DNA from: Eubacterium sp.
GTDB taxonomy: Bacteria > Bacillota > Clostridia > Lachnospirales > Lachnospiraceae
Assembly: GCA_017619835.1 (NCBI GenBank)
Contig: JAFZRN010000033.1
Coordinates: 174,662 to 238,661 of the forward strand
DNA length: 64,000 nt
Direction of reading: 5' to 3'
Shown: positions 24,794 through 33,150 of the stretch, piece after piece
Layout of the letters: every line of letters begins with the position of its first letter
Position numbering within the stretch: position 1 is the first letter of the stretch
Notes under the pieces: model-generated
Seen by the model: the letters and a program-made list of their open reading frames with translations, nothing else
The model's database searches: none
Told to the model about the DNA's origin: nothing
Translations under genes and position numbers: made by a program

Positions 24794-25746
24794 GTTTCTA
24801 AAAGTTTCTCGATGTCAGCGACGGTCTCGACTCCGTAAACGGGAATGTCGACTGTCTTCTGTACGAACTTTGAAAGTGTCTTTCCCGGGCCGATTTCGAC
24901 AAATGCATCGATTCCCATCTCAGCCATCGCCTTGATGCTGTCATCGAAATATACCGACTTCTGAACCTGCTGCTCGAGAAGTTCCGGGATAGTTTCATCC
25001 GCACTTTTCTCCCGGCCGATGCAGTTGAAGATCACGGGTATCTTCATCTCACCGAACTCTTCACCCTTGAATCTTTCAGCCAGAGCATCTCCTGCCGGCT
25101 TCATAAGTGATGTGTGAAAAGGTCCGCTTACCTTTACAGGAAGGCATCTTTTAGCGCCCATCTCCTTAAGTACTTCAGCTGCCATATCAACTGCCTCTGC
25201 ATCACCTGATACTGTTATCTGTCCCGGGCAGTTAAAGTTAGCAGGCTCTGCCACAAGCAGCTTTCCTTCTGCATCAACCTTGCCCTCAGCCTCAAGCTTT
25301 TCGCGTACCTTATCGCATCCTGCAAATACAGTTTCCTTATCAAGTCCGAGCACTGCGATCATCTTGCATGCTCTTCCGGAAACTGCGGTCTGCATCGCAT
25401 TTCCTCTATATTGAACAAGCGGGATAACCTGCTCTTCCGTGAATACTCCGGCAGCATAAAGTGCCGAATATTCTCCGAGGGAAAGTCCTGCTGCACAAAC
25501 CGGCTCTACTCCTAAGTTCTTTAGAACCTTAGTCATGCCTACCGCAAATGCCACCATGCAGGGCTGTGTGTACTGAGTCTCATTTAACACGTCTTCCGGT
25601 CCTTCGAAGCAGACCTTCTTTAAGTCGAAATCAACTCCTGCCACGTTATCAAATGTCTCTTTAAATTCGGGGTACTTTTCATACAGGTCAAGACCCATTC
25701 CAACCTTCTGGGCGCCCTGTCCTGCGTATAAAAATCCAAGCTTCAT
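24787..25746 (-). CDS. fabD: Malonyl-CoA:ACP transacylase
   Basis: A 319-residue acyltransferase. The nucleophile S89 lies in GLSLGEYSALYA, the catalytic His in VSGPFHTSLMKPA, and Q11 in YAGQGAQKVGMG. It loads malonyl groups onto ACP. The last codon (ATG) and the stop codon (TGA) are contributed by repeat copy B; the natural end would be near LLET. It lies 31 bases after fabK. Confidence 0.97.
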   Translation of the reverse strand: MKLGFLYAGQGAQKVGMGLDLYEKYPEFKETFDNVAGVDFDLKKVCFEGPEDVLNETQYTQPCMVAFAVGMTKVLKNLGVEPVCAAGLSLGEYSALYAAGVFTEEQVIPLVQYRGNAMQTAVSGRACKMIAVLGLDKETVFAGCDKVREKLEAEGKVDAEGKLLVAEPANFNCPGQITVSGDAEAVDMAAEVLKEMGAKRCLPVKVSGPFHTSLMKPAGDALAERFKGEEFGEMKIPVIFNCIGREKSADETIPELLEQQVQKSVYFDDSIKAMAEMGIDAFVEIGPGKTLSKFVQKTVDIPVYGVETVADIEKLLETM

Positions 25747-25777
25747 AATTTTGTCCTCATCATCCCTTCCGGGTTAT

Positions 25778-26692
25778 TTATCTTCCAAGAATCTTCATTC
25801 CTTCGTTATACATATCAGCAAGTATATCTGCTACCGGTCTCACTTCTTTAAGCTGTCCGCACACCTGGCCTGCCATTACGGAACCTGTTTTCATATCACC
25901 GTCTGTAACTGCACGACGAAGTCCTCCGAGTGTGATCTGCTCAAGCTCCTCACGTGAAGCAGCCTGTGCTTCAAGCTTAAGATATTCACGGGCCATCTGG
26001 TTTTTTATGATACGTACAGGAGCATTAAGGCTGCGTCCCGTAACGGTTGTCGAATTATCCCTTGCCTTGATAAGCTCCTGCTTATAGTTATCATGAACGG
26101 GGCATTCTTCACTTACAAGGAGACATGTTCCGATCTGTACGCCCTGAGCACCAAGACATATAGCTGCCGCAAACTGTCTTCCGTCTGCGATTCCTCCTGC
26201 TGCGATGACCGGGATATTAACCTGATCTACAATCTGGGGAACAAGCGCCATCGTAGTCATGTCACCAACATGGCCGCCGCTCTCACCGCCTTCGGCGATT
26301 ACGGCATCTGCCCCCTGCTGCTCAACCCGGCGGGCAAGTGCTCCACTTGCTACAACAGGCATGACTATCGCACCCATTTCCTTCCACTTATCCATATATT
26401 TTCCCGGAGTACCGGCACCGGTCGTGATTATCTTTATCTTCTCCTTAACAAGAAGATCAGCGATATTGTCAACATCCGGATTCAGGAGCATGAGGTTGAC
26501 ACCGAAAGGTTTATCAGTTGCCTGTCTCGCATCATATATCTCCTGCTCAATCCTTGCTGCATCGTAGCCGCCCGAACCAATGAGTCCGAGGCCGCCGGCA
26601 TTAGAAACCGCTGCCGCAAATTTACCAAGGGCGATATTAGCCATGCCGCCCTGTATGATCGGGTACTTAGTACCCAGTAATTCGTTTATCAT
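25778..26692 (-). CDS. fabK: Enoyl-ACP reductase II (FMN-dependent)
   Basis: A 304-residue TIM-barrel flavoprotein of the nitronate monooxygenase/FabK group. PIIQGGMANIALGKFAAAVS at the start, GLIGSGGYDA, EGGESGGHVGDMTTMALVPQ and AAGGIADGRQFAAAICLGA are FabK motifs. It performs the last, NADH-dependent step of each elongation cycle, replacing FabI, as usual in streptococci and many Clostridia. Its place between accA and fabD supports FabK over nitronate monooxygenase. Confidence 0.95.
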   Translation of the reverse strand: MINELLGTKYPIIQGGMANIALGKFAAAVSNAGGLGLIGSGGYDAARIEQEIYDARQATDKPFGVNLMLLNPDVDNIADLLVKEKIKIITTGAGTPGKYMDKWKEMGAIVMPVVASGALARRVEQQGADAVIAEGGESGGHVGDMTTMALVPQIVDQVNIPVIAAGGIADGRQFAAAICLGAQGVQIGTCLLVSEECPVHDNYKQELIKARDNSTTVTGRSLNAPVRIIKNQMAREYLKLEAQAASREELEQITLGGLRRAVTDGDMKTGSVMAGQVCGQLKEVRPVADILADMYNEGMKILGR

Positions 26693-26710
26693 ATTCTTCT
26701 ACCTCAATTG

Positions 26711-26758
26711 TGTCCAAATTGTGTCCGGGGTCAGACCCCCGTCACAGAATTTTCACAT
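26711..26758 (-). repeat. Palindromic GGGGTCAGACCCC repeat, copy C
   Basis: TGTGTCCGGGGTCAGACCCC flanked by an extra TGTCC block and by TTCACAT (26752-26758). On the minus strand the element starts ATGTGAA directly after the accA stop TAA, in the same reading frame as in copies A and B. It fills the accA-fabK gap. Confidence 0.87.
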
Positions 26759-27703
26759 TTATTCTTCGTTTAAAACCACGCTGTCGATGTGGCGGAATTT
26801 CATGTAGCGGTCCCGGGCGATGTCCGCGCCGGATTTATTCTTGAAGCTTCGAAGCTCGCGAACAAGCATCTCATCGATGTCGCGGTATACAACATCAGGA
26901 TTATGATGCGCTCCGCCCAGCGGTTCCCTTATGATCCCGTCGATAACGCCGTATTCGTAAAGGTCCTGAGCCGTAAGCTTCATCAGCTTGCACGCTTCGT
27001 CCGCACGCGTCGAATCCTTCCAGAGTATCGTCGCAAAGCCCTCGGGCGAAAGCACCGAATAGACGGCATTTTCAAGCATATAGACCTTGTTTGCGACACC
27101 GATCGCTAAAGCGCCTCCGCTGCTTCCCTCACCTGTCACGATTGCGATGATCGGAACCTTCAGTGCGCTCATATCAGCAAGATTTCTGGAAATGGCCTGG
27201 CTCTGGCCATGCGCCTCGGCATCAAGTCCCGGATAAGCGCCGGGTGTATCGATAAATGTGATTATCGGCCGTCCGAACTTCTCGGCCTGCTTCATCATCC
27301 TCAGAGCCTTACGATATCCTTCGGGCTCGGGCATTCCGAAGTTATATTCCATGTTCTCATTTAAGTCTCTTCCCTTCCTGTGACCGAGAACCGTTACCGG
27401 AACTCCGTGAAAGGTTGCGATACCGCCGAAGATACTCTTATCCTCTTTATTCAGAAGATCGCCCCTCTGAATAAAAAGGTCATCGAAAAGAGCATTTATA
27501 TAATCATCGACCTTGGGTCTTTTTATATGACGAGCCATATAGACCTTGTCATGCGGTGTGAGATTCGTCATCTTCTCCAGCGTCTTATCATACTCCGCAT
27601 GCAGATCGGATATCAGCTCTATATGCTCCATGTTATCCTTGAGGGATCTCATTTCTTCCTCAAGGGCTGTAAGTTTATTATCAAGTTCTCTTATCTCAGC
27701 CAT
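26759..27703 (-). CDS. accA: Acetyl-CoA carboxylase carboxyltransferase, alpha subunit
   Basis: A 314-residue crotonase-fold subunit. An N-terminal helix (LDNKLTALEEEMRSL) is followed by KRPKVDDYINALFDDLFIQR, FGMPEPEGYRKALRMMKQAE, FIDTPGAYPGLDAEAHGQS and VTGEGSSGGALAIGV, all classic AccA. With AccD it transfers carboxyl from biotin to acetyl-CoA to make malonyl-CoA. It overlaps accD by 13 bases, GGAGG lying inside accD, so translational coupling and equal synthesis are expected. Biotin carboxylase and BCCP genes are not nearby. Confidence 0.97.
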   Translation of the reverse strand: MAEIRELDNKLTALEEEMRSLKDNMEHIELISDLHAEYDKTLEKMTNLTPHDKVYMARHIKRPKVDDYINALFDDLFIQRGDLLNKEDKSIFGGIATFHGVPVTVLGHRKGRDLNENMEYNFGMPEPEGYRKALRMMKQAEKFGRPIITFIDTPGAYPGLDAEAHGQSQAISRNLADMSALKVPIIAIVTGEGSSGGALAIGVANKVYMLENAVYSVLSPEGFATILWKDSTRADEACKLMKLTAQDLYEYGVIDGIIREPLGGAHHNPDVVYRDIDEMLVRELRSFKNKSGADIARDRYMKFRHIDSVVLNEE

Positions 27704-28602
27704 GACTTCCTCCTGTTCTCGTGAAGTCTCAGAATCTGAGCTAATGTTTCTCTCATCTCATTTCTCGGAACTATCGCGTCCACAAAGCCGTGCTCCTCAA
27801 GATACTCGGCTCTCTGGAAGCCTTCCGGCAGCTTCTGACCTATGGTCTGCTCGATAACTCTCGGTCCCGCAAAGCCTATAAGTGCTCCGGGCTCTGCAAT
27901 CGTTATATCAGCCAGAGTTGCAAAGCTTGCGCTTACTCCGCCTGTCGTAGGATGAGTCAGTACAGAAATATAAAGTCCGCCGTTTTCACTGAAGCGCTTT
28001 GCCGCAGCCGAGGTTTTTGCCATCTGCATCAGGGAAAGGATTCCCTCCTGCATCCTGGCTCCGCCGCTGGCCGTGAAGATAACGATGGGAAGGGCCAGCT
28101 TTTCAGCAGCCTCAAATGCCTCCGTCACCATTTCACCAACTGCGATACCCATGCTTCCCATTAAAAATTCGCTTGCCATTACAACGACCACTGTCTTATA
28201 GCCTTCTATCTCGCATACTCCCGAAAGCACTCCCTCATCAAGACCTGTCTTGGCCTTAAGTCCGGATATCTTCTCCGCATAGTCTGGATAATTGAGAGGA
28301 TTTTTAAATGGTATGTTGCTCTTAAGCTTTCTGAAAGTACCCGGGTCCGCAAGAGCAGATATCCTTCTTTTGGCGGATACCTTGTCGTGCTTTCCGCATT
28401 CGGGACAGACATATAGGAGCTTCCTCATTTCCGAAAGAGGCATTGTCTTACCGCAGTTCTTGCAGGTATAGATTTCTCCGGATGCCTCATCATGAGTCTC
28501 GCGGGAAGGCTTTTCCACCTTCTCAAGCACAAAAGCTTTATCTATATCATTAACCATATCATTTGAAGTTTTGTCTTTGATATGATTTCCAAAAAGTTTC
28601 AT
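27691..28602 (-). CDS. accD: Acetyl-CoA carboxylase carboxyltransferase, beta subunit
   Basis: A 303-residue subunit with the N-terminal four-cysteine zinc ribbon (C47, C50, C66, C69) that defines AccD, then the crotonase-fold core with ASEFLMGSMGIAVGE, FTASGGARMQEGILSLMQMA and LTHPTTGGVSASFA. It forms the heterotetramer with AccA. It follows acpP, separated by a hairpin at 28634-28672 that may reduce read-through so that ACP is made in excess. Confidence 0.97.
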   Translation of the reverse strand: MKLFGNHIKDKTSNDMVNDIDKAFVLEKVEKPSRETHDEASGEIYTCKNCGKTMPLSEMRKLLYVCPECGKHDKVSAKRRISALADPGTFRKLKSNIPFKNPLNYPDYAEKISGLKAKTGLDEGVLSGVCEIEGYKTVVVVMASEFLMGSMGIAVGEMVTEAFEAAEKLALPIVIFTASGGARMQEGILSLMQMAKTSAAAKRFSENGGLYISVLTHPTTGGVSASFATLADITIAEPGALIGFAGPRVIEQTIGQKLPEGFQRAEYLEEHGFVDAIVPRNEMRETLAQILRLHENRRKSWLR

Positions 28603-28633
28603 TCACATTCCTCCAAAGAGATTACTATAATAA

Positions 28634-28672
28634 AGAAGTCGAACCATGAGTCATACCCCATGTTCGACTTCT
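28634..28672 (-). terminator. Intercistronic hairpin between acpP and accD
   Basis: A 13-bp stem (28635-28648 with 28659-28671, one bulged C) and a 10-base loop. On the minus-strand RNA it is followed by UUUAUUAUAG, a weak U-tract. It is likely a partial terminator or an mRNA-stabilising structure giving more acpP than accD mRNA. Confidence 0.65.
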
Positions 28673-28692
28673 GCATATAGTATAATGTTTTC

Positions 28693-28917
28693 TTACTTGT
28701 GTGACTCAACGTAGTCAACAAGATCCTGAACTGTCTTGATGTTAGGAAGATCCTCGTCAGCGATAGCTACACCAACTGCATCCTCGATAGCCATACCGAG
28801 CTCAACAGCGTCGAGTGAATCAGCACCAAGATCGTCTGTAAGTGAAGCATCAAGAGTTATCTTGTCCTCGTCAACACTAAGTGTCTCAGCAATTACAGCC
28901 TTGATTTCATCAAACAT
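28693..28917 (-). CDS. acpP: Acyl carrier protein
   Basis: A 74-residue acidic helical protein. [19 protein letters not shown] contains the phosphopantetheine attachment Ser34 in the DSL motif. It carries growing acyl chains as thioesters in fatty acid synthesis. It has its own SigA-type promoter and leads the accD-accA-fabK-fabD-fabG-fabF run. AAAGGAGAAA precedes the start. Confidence 0.97.
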   Translation of the reverse strand: MFDEIKAVIAETLSVDEDKITLDASLTDDLGADSLDAVELGMAIEDAVGVAIADEDLPNIKTVQDLVDYVESHK

Positions 28918-28950
28918 TTCTTCTTTTCTCCTTTGAATATAATGATTATT

Positions 28951-28980
28951 GTTAAAAATTTTTATTTAAAATTTTTTAAC
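28951..28980 (-). promoter_or_regulatory. Candidate operator: 30-bp AT-rich palindrome at the acpP promoter
   Basis: The ends GTTAAAAA (28951-28958) and TTTTTAAC (28973-28980) are exact complements, and 13 of the 15 base pairs across the 30-bp block are symmetric. It starts 8 bases after the -10 box, over the transcription start. The best candidate binding site in the window for the MarR regulator encoded at the end of the fab run; no factor can be assigned from sequence alone. Confidence 0.55.
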
Positions 28981-28987
28981 CTTTTTC

Positions 28988-29015
28988 ATTATAGACTAAA
29001 AATCTTAAAAGTCAA
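28988..29015 (-). promoter_or_regulatory. acpP/fab operon promoter
   Basis: On the minus strand TTGACT (-35, 29010-29015), a 16-base spacer and TATAAT (-10, 28988-28993), located about 70 bases before the acpP start and after the end of the acyl-CoA synthetase gene. Confidence 0.88.
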
Positions 29016-29041
29016 GAGAATTAAAGAAATAAAATTTTAGA

Positions 29042-30727
29042 TTACTCGTCCTGTTTCCAGTCCTTATCTTTTATCTCCACACGTCTTACTTTTCCGCTTG
29101 TAGTTTTAGGCAGTTCTTCAACGAATTCCACTACCTTCGGTCTCTTATATGAAGCAAGGGCGCCCCTCAGATATTTCATGGTTTCCTTCTTAAGTTCGGA
29201 ACTAGGAGCAGTTCCCTTGGTAAGCACGATTGATGCCTTGATGGCCTGTCCTCTTACGAGATCCGGAATACTCGTAACGGCGCATTCCAGAACGTATGGC
29301 AGCTTCATGATCTCATTTTCAATCTCAAAAGGACCTACCCTGTAGCCTGCGGTTTTGATGACATCATCAACACGTCCCACATACCAGAGATATCCGTCCT
29401 CATCCATATAGGCGCTGTCACAGGTATGATAAAGCCCGTCATGCATAACCGCATCGGTCTTTTCCTTATCCAGATAATAGCCCATGAAGAGTCCAGTCGG
29501 AGCCTTGTCTCCGAGTCGGATACAGAGTTCTCCGGTCTCACCGACTGCAGCCTCTCTTTCTTCATCAGCCATAAGTACGATATCGTAAAGCGGACTTGCC
29601 TTACCCATCGAGCCTGCCTTAGGCTTCATGCCCTTAAGGTTTGCAACAACGAGAGTTGTCTCGGTCTGTCCGAAGCCTTCCATTATCCTGAGTCCTGTCG
29701 CACGCTTGAACTTTGCATAAACTTCCGGATTCAGTGCCTCACCTGCCGTCGAAACATTCTTAAGACTGGTGAGATCGAACTTGGTCATATCCACATGCAC
29801 CAGCATCCTGAATACGGTCGGCGGTGCACAGAAGGATGTGATCCTGTATTTTTCTATCATGCCGAGGATATCCTTGGCAAAGAATTCATCATAATCATAT
29901 GTAAAGACGGGTGCCTCACAGAGCCACTGTCCATAGAGCTTGCCCCAGAGTGCCTTGCCCCATCCTGTATCACTTATTGTGAAATGCAGTCCTGACGGGT
30001 CAACCTGATGCCAGTACTTTGCAGTGATATAGTGACCAAGGGGATATTTAAAGGAATGTGTAGCCATCTTCGGATATGATGTGGTTCCCGATGTGAAGAA
30101 CATCAGCATCGGATCATTTCCGCCCGCACTGTTCGGAGTCCTCTTAAGCGTACTTGAGAAGAAACGGATATCACGGTTATAGTTTGACCATCCTTCCAGT
30201 GAGCCGCCTACAAGTATCCTGGTCTTAAGTCCCGGATAATTCTTGGTAGCCTTCGTGATCTCTTCCGATACGGTACCGTCTGCTGTACAGATGACCGCAC
30301 TTATATGTCCTGCCTTAAACCTATATTCAAAGTCCTTCCTTGTAAGCAGGAATGAACATGGAACAGCGATCGCTCCGATCTTATGAAGAGCGATGATGAT
30401 AAACCAGAACTGATAATGGCGCTTAAGTGAAAGCAGCACCTTATCTCCCTTTCTGATTCCGAGATAATGCAGATAGTTGGCAGTCTTGTTGGAATAGATC
30501 ATCATATCCTTGAAGGTGATACGTCTTTCTGTACCATCTTTCGAGATATGCATCATGGCTGTCTTATCGGGACATTTTCTTGCCAGCTCATCCACTATAT
30601 CGAAGCCGAAATTAAAATTCTCATCATCATGAAACTCGATCTTCTTAAGAAGTCCGGTGTCGGTGACATAGCTCGATATATAGTTTCCCGCTATTCCTTC
30701 CTCAGGTTTTAATACATAATCTGTCAT
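29042..30727 (-). CDS. AMP-binding acyl-CoA synthetase (medium-chain type)
   Basis: A 561-residue adenylate-forming ligase. MFFTSGTTSYPKMATHSFKY is the P-loop, GFGQTETTLV the A5 motif, YHTCDSAYMDEDGYLWYVGR the A7/A8 region and LPKTTSGKVRRVEIKD the C-terminal lysine motif. The overall form resembles medium-chain acyl-CoA synthetases (ACSM-like). It lies just upstream of acpP on the same strand but is separated from it by the fab promoter; it may salvage exogenous fatty acids. The substrate is not determined by sequence. Confidence 0.92.
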   Translation of the reverse strand: MTDYVLKPEEGIAGNYISSYVTDTGLLKKIEFHDDENFNFGFDIVDELARKCPDKTAMMHISKDGTERRITFKDMMIYSNKTANYLHYLGIRKGDKVLLSLKRHYQFWFIIIALHKIGAIAVPCSFLLTRKDFEYRFKAGHISAVICTADGTVSEEITKATKNYPGLKTRILVGGSLEGWSNYNRDIRFFSSTLKRTPNSAGGNDPMLMFFTSGTTSYPKMATHSFKYPLGHYITAKYWHQVDPSGLHFTISDTGWGKALWGKLYGQWLCEAPVFTYDYDEFFAKDILGMIEKYRITSFCAPPTVFRMLVHVDMTKFDLTSLKNVSTAGEALNPEVYAKFKRATGLRIMEGFGQTETTLVVANLKGMKPKAGSMGKASPLYDIVLMADEEREAAVGETGELCIRLGDKAPTGLFMGYYLDKEKTDAVMHDGLYHTCDSAYMDEDGYLWYVGRVDDVIKTAGYRVGPFEIENEIMKLPYVLECAVTSIPDLVRGQAIKASIVLTKGTAPSSELKKETMKYLRGALASYKRPKVVEFVEELPKTTSGKVRRVEIKDKDWKQDE

Positions 30728-30766
30728 ACTTTTTCCTCATAAACACTAACTTTAAGCCTTCAGCAT

Positions 30767-30805
30767 TATCGCCAGACGTGGTTTTGAAAACCACGTCTGG
30801 CGATA
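30767..30805. terminator. 39-bp perfect palindrome downstream of exoA
   Basis: Two 19-base arms (TATCGCCAGACGTGGTTTT and its complement) around a single central base. It lies between the exoA stop and the acyl-CoA synthetase start. No clear U-tract follows on the minus strand, so it is a strong hairpin, probably a terminator or 3-prime-end stabiliser. Confidence 0.65.
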
Positions 30806-30864
30806 TTATACTTATAGCTATTATAAAAATCAAGCAGATTTTTTTCTGAAGATATTACTCTAGA

Positions 30865-31620
30865 TCAAAGTTCAATATCAAGCTCAACCGGGCAGTGATC
30901 TGATCCGTATACCTCATTATGGATCTTAGCATCCGTGATCTTATCTCTTACATCATCGGATACAAGGAAGTAGTCTATACGCCAGCCGGCGTTCCTTTCT
31001 CTCGAATTAAAACGGTAAGACCACCAGGAATATATATCCGTCATATCGGGGTACTTCTCTCTGAAGGAATCCACGAATCCCGCATCCAGAAGCTCGGACA
31101 TCTTTCCTCTTTCCTCATCCGTAAATCCCGCATTCCTGTGATTGGATGCAGGGTTTTTAAGATCAATCTCCTTATGTGCCACATTCAGGTCGCCGCATAT
31201 GATTACAGGCTTTTTCTCCTTAAGCCCGACAAGATATGCCCTGAAATCATCTTCCCATTTCATTCGGTAATCAAGCCTCTGGAGCTCATTTTGCGAATTG
31301 GGAACATATACACATACGAAGTAGTAGTCTCCCATATCGAGAGTAATGACACGGCCTTCCTGGTCATGCTCTTCCATTCCTATGCCGAGGGTAACACTTT
31401 TAGGCTCCTGCTTTGTAAAGACAGCAGTTCCCGAATAACCCTTCTTCTTGGCATAGTTCCAGTACTGATGGTAACCGGGCGTTTCAAGGATAAGCTGATC
31501 CTTCTGCATCTTGCTCTCCTGGATCGCGAAGATATCTGCATCCAGAGCGTTGAAGGAATCAAGAAAACCTTTATTAACGCATGCCCTTATTCCGTTTACA
31601 TTCCACGATACTAATTTCAT
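30865..31620 (-). CDS. exoA: Exodeoxyribonuclease III (AP endonuclease)
   Basis: A 251-residue EEP-family nuclease. MKLVSWNVNGIRACVNKG at the start, the catalytic Glu in IFAIQESKMQ, the CGDLNVAHKEIDL metal/phosphate site and the C-terminal YGSDHCPVELDIEL are diagnostic of ExoIII/ExoA. It cuts DNA 5-prime to abasic sites in base-excision repair. GGAGGG eight bases before the ATG at 31620 fixes the start; a longer in-frame extension would run into the preceding membrane protein gene. Confidence 0.97.
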   Translation of the reverse strand: MKLVSWNVNGIRACVNKGFLDSFNALDADIFAIQESKMQKDQLILETPGYHQYWNYAKKKGYSGTAVFTKQEPKSVTLGIGMEEHDQEGRVITLDMGDYYFVCVYVPNSQNELQRLDYRMKWEDDFRAYLVGLKEKKPVIICGDLNVAHKEIDLKNPASNHRNAGFTDEERGKMSELLDAGFVDSFREKYPDMTDIYSWWSYRFNSRERNAGWRIDYFLVSDDVRDKITDAKIHNEVYGSDHCPVELDIEL

Positions 31621-31621
31621 A

Positions 31622-32332
31622 TTATTGTACCCTCCGGCGTCTAACCGGCATCTTTGCCACATGAACCATTCCCGCAGACAGCATCAGCATATAGCCAAAT
31701 GGGATCATGGCGGACGCAAAATCAACCAGATAATAAAGCTTCGTGAGCTTAAGAAGCTCACCTATAAGAAACAGAATGAGAGGATTAAAGAAAAAGCAGA
31801 GCTTGCTCACCTTCATCCTGTCACTCACGATAAAATACATATATGCGATCGAGGTTCCTCCGATAGAAAAAACAAGATATGCAAAAAGAGGTATGGCAAG
31901 ATAATAGAACAGCCCTTCAACTGTGGACATGATGTCCGCACCCATAAGGCTTGTAGCAAAAAGCTCCTTATATACTATCGCCATCGTAATATAGACACAG
32001 TGAATAAATAAGAATCCTATCACTGAAAGATGCATGCCCATATCAAAAAGATTGGCCATACGTAGATCACTTATATTGCCCCTCCGACGTGACAGCCGGA
32101 GAGCTTTGACCATTTCTTTGGCGCCGAGATAGTAAAGAGGGATTCCCACTGCTGTACATATGATCGCGGCCTCGAGCCTCACCATATGCATCTTGGGCCA
32201 GTAGGACTGAATAAAGCCGTTACGGATGTTGTCCTTTCCATATGCAAAGGACAGCCACGCGCCTACCATACATATGGCAGCGCCCAGCATTCCGATGAGC
32301 ATATTCCGCATTGCCTTATTCTTATTCTTCAT
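31622..32332 (-). CDS. Multi-TM membrane protein, unknown
   Basis: About 236 residues, not recognised. Hydrophobic segments at about 11-28, 49-69, 96-118, 134-162 and 182-222 suggest six membrane helices, and the C-terminus PVRRRRVQ is basic and so probably cytoplasmic. The ATG at 32332 is preferred because GGGGGA lies 8 bases upstream; another ATG six bases earlier is too close to that site. It sits between a lipoprotein gene (32 bases) and exoA (1 base), in the htrA-tgt-yajC run. Confidence 0.8.
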   Translation of the reverse strand: MKNKNKAMRNMLIGMLGAAICMVGAWLSFAYGKDNIRNGFIQSYWPKMHMVRLEAAIICTAVGIPLYYLGAKEMVKALRLSRRRGNISDLRMANLFDMGMHLSVIGFLFIHCVYITMAIVYKELFATSLMGADIMSTVEGLFYYLAIPLFAYLVFSIGGTSIAYMYFIVSDRMKVSKLCFFFNPLILFLIGELLKLTKLYYLVDFASAMIPFGYMLMLSAGMVHVAKMPVRRRRVQ

Positions 32333-32363
32333 AACCATCCCCCGGAGAAATGATTTGGTTCCG

Positions 32364-33125
32364 TTAAGTATCTAGAGGCGAGAACAGGCTTACTGCATCC
32401 TGAAGCTCCGTCTCTTCCTGAAGGGTAAATGTGATAAGCACGATAAGCCCTTCCTCATCAATAGCAAACTGGGTCCTTCTGCCGACTTCACTTTCATCCT
32501 TTACATCCAGACACCAGTAATTCTTTCTTAAGAAGGTTACCCAGCTTAAGTTATATTCTTCATATCTGGAAGCAGCCATACCGAGGAACTTCTGGCTGTC
32601 AAACTCCGGCATGAGATATGACTCGGGGTTTATATAGGAAACTATGATATTTGAACCATCCTCGGAATTATAAAGGATCGCGGCATAGCTCACATCCTCA
32701 TCATAAGGAGATTTATATCCATGCCACAGGTTATTTATATGATCGATCGATGCGTCAGTAGCCGAAGCCACTCCGGCAGCATCATAAAAATGCCATGTCT
32801 CATCATCAACCGAGATCTTAAAGCCTGCCAGAGCATTATAATAAGCCCCGTCCTCATACATTCCCATGATGGATGCATCAGTTAACGAAGCGGGAGGCTC
32901 AAAGTCCGCATCGGATGAGCTTGCATCTGTAAAGCTTGCATTTATCAGCGCATCCGTAATGGAGGCATCGGCCGGTTCTATAACTTCTTCGGTATCTTCC
33001 TGGGTAGTCAGCTTGTTAAAGTTCGGAGAAGAATAGGGTTCATCTTCAACCTTGCCGCATGCTGCCAGAGAAAATACAAATGTCACTAGAAGGATAACCG
33101 ATATGTATTTTTTTAATTTATTCAT
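32364..33125 (-). CDS. Lipoprotein with Asp-Ala-Ser-rich linker, unknown
   Basis: A 253-residue predicted lipoprotein: basic start MNKLKKYIS, hydrophobic core, lipobox LAAC at about 20-23, giving a diacylated Cys on the outer face of the membrane. Residues about 50-90 repeat TDAS/TDA/SSDAD units, an acidic low-complexity spacer. The C-terminal 150 residues (starting GAYYNALAGFKISVDDETWHF) look like a compact extracellular domain of the kind seen in uncharacterised Clostridia lipoproteins. It lies between yajC and the six-helix membrane protein and could be its partner. Confidence 0.82.
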   Translation of the reverse strand: MNKLKKYISVILLVTFVFSLAACGKVEDEPYSSPNFNKLTTQEDTEEVIEPADASITDALINASFTDASSSDADFEPPASLTDASIMGMYEDGAYYNALAGFKISVDDETWHFYDAAGVASATDASIDHINNLWHGYKSPYDEDVSYAAILYNSEDGSNIIVSYINPESYLMPEFDSQKFLGMAASRYEEYNLSWVTFLRKNYWCLDVKDESEVGRRTQFAIDEEGLIVLITFTLQEETELQDAVSLFSPLDT

Positions 33126-33150
33126 ATTGTTTCACCCTTCGAAATGTCGG

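Noticed and set aside
28634-28672. Riboswitch between acpP and accD
   Set aside because: Only a single stem-loop is present; there is no multi-helix aptamer.
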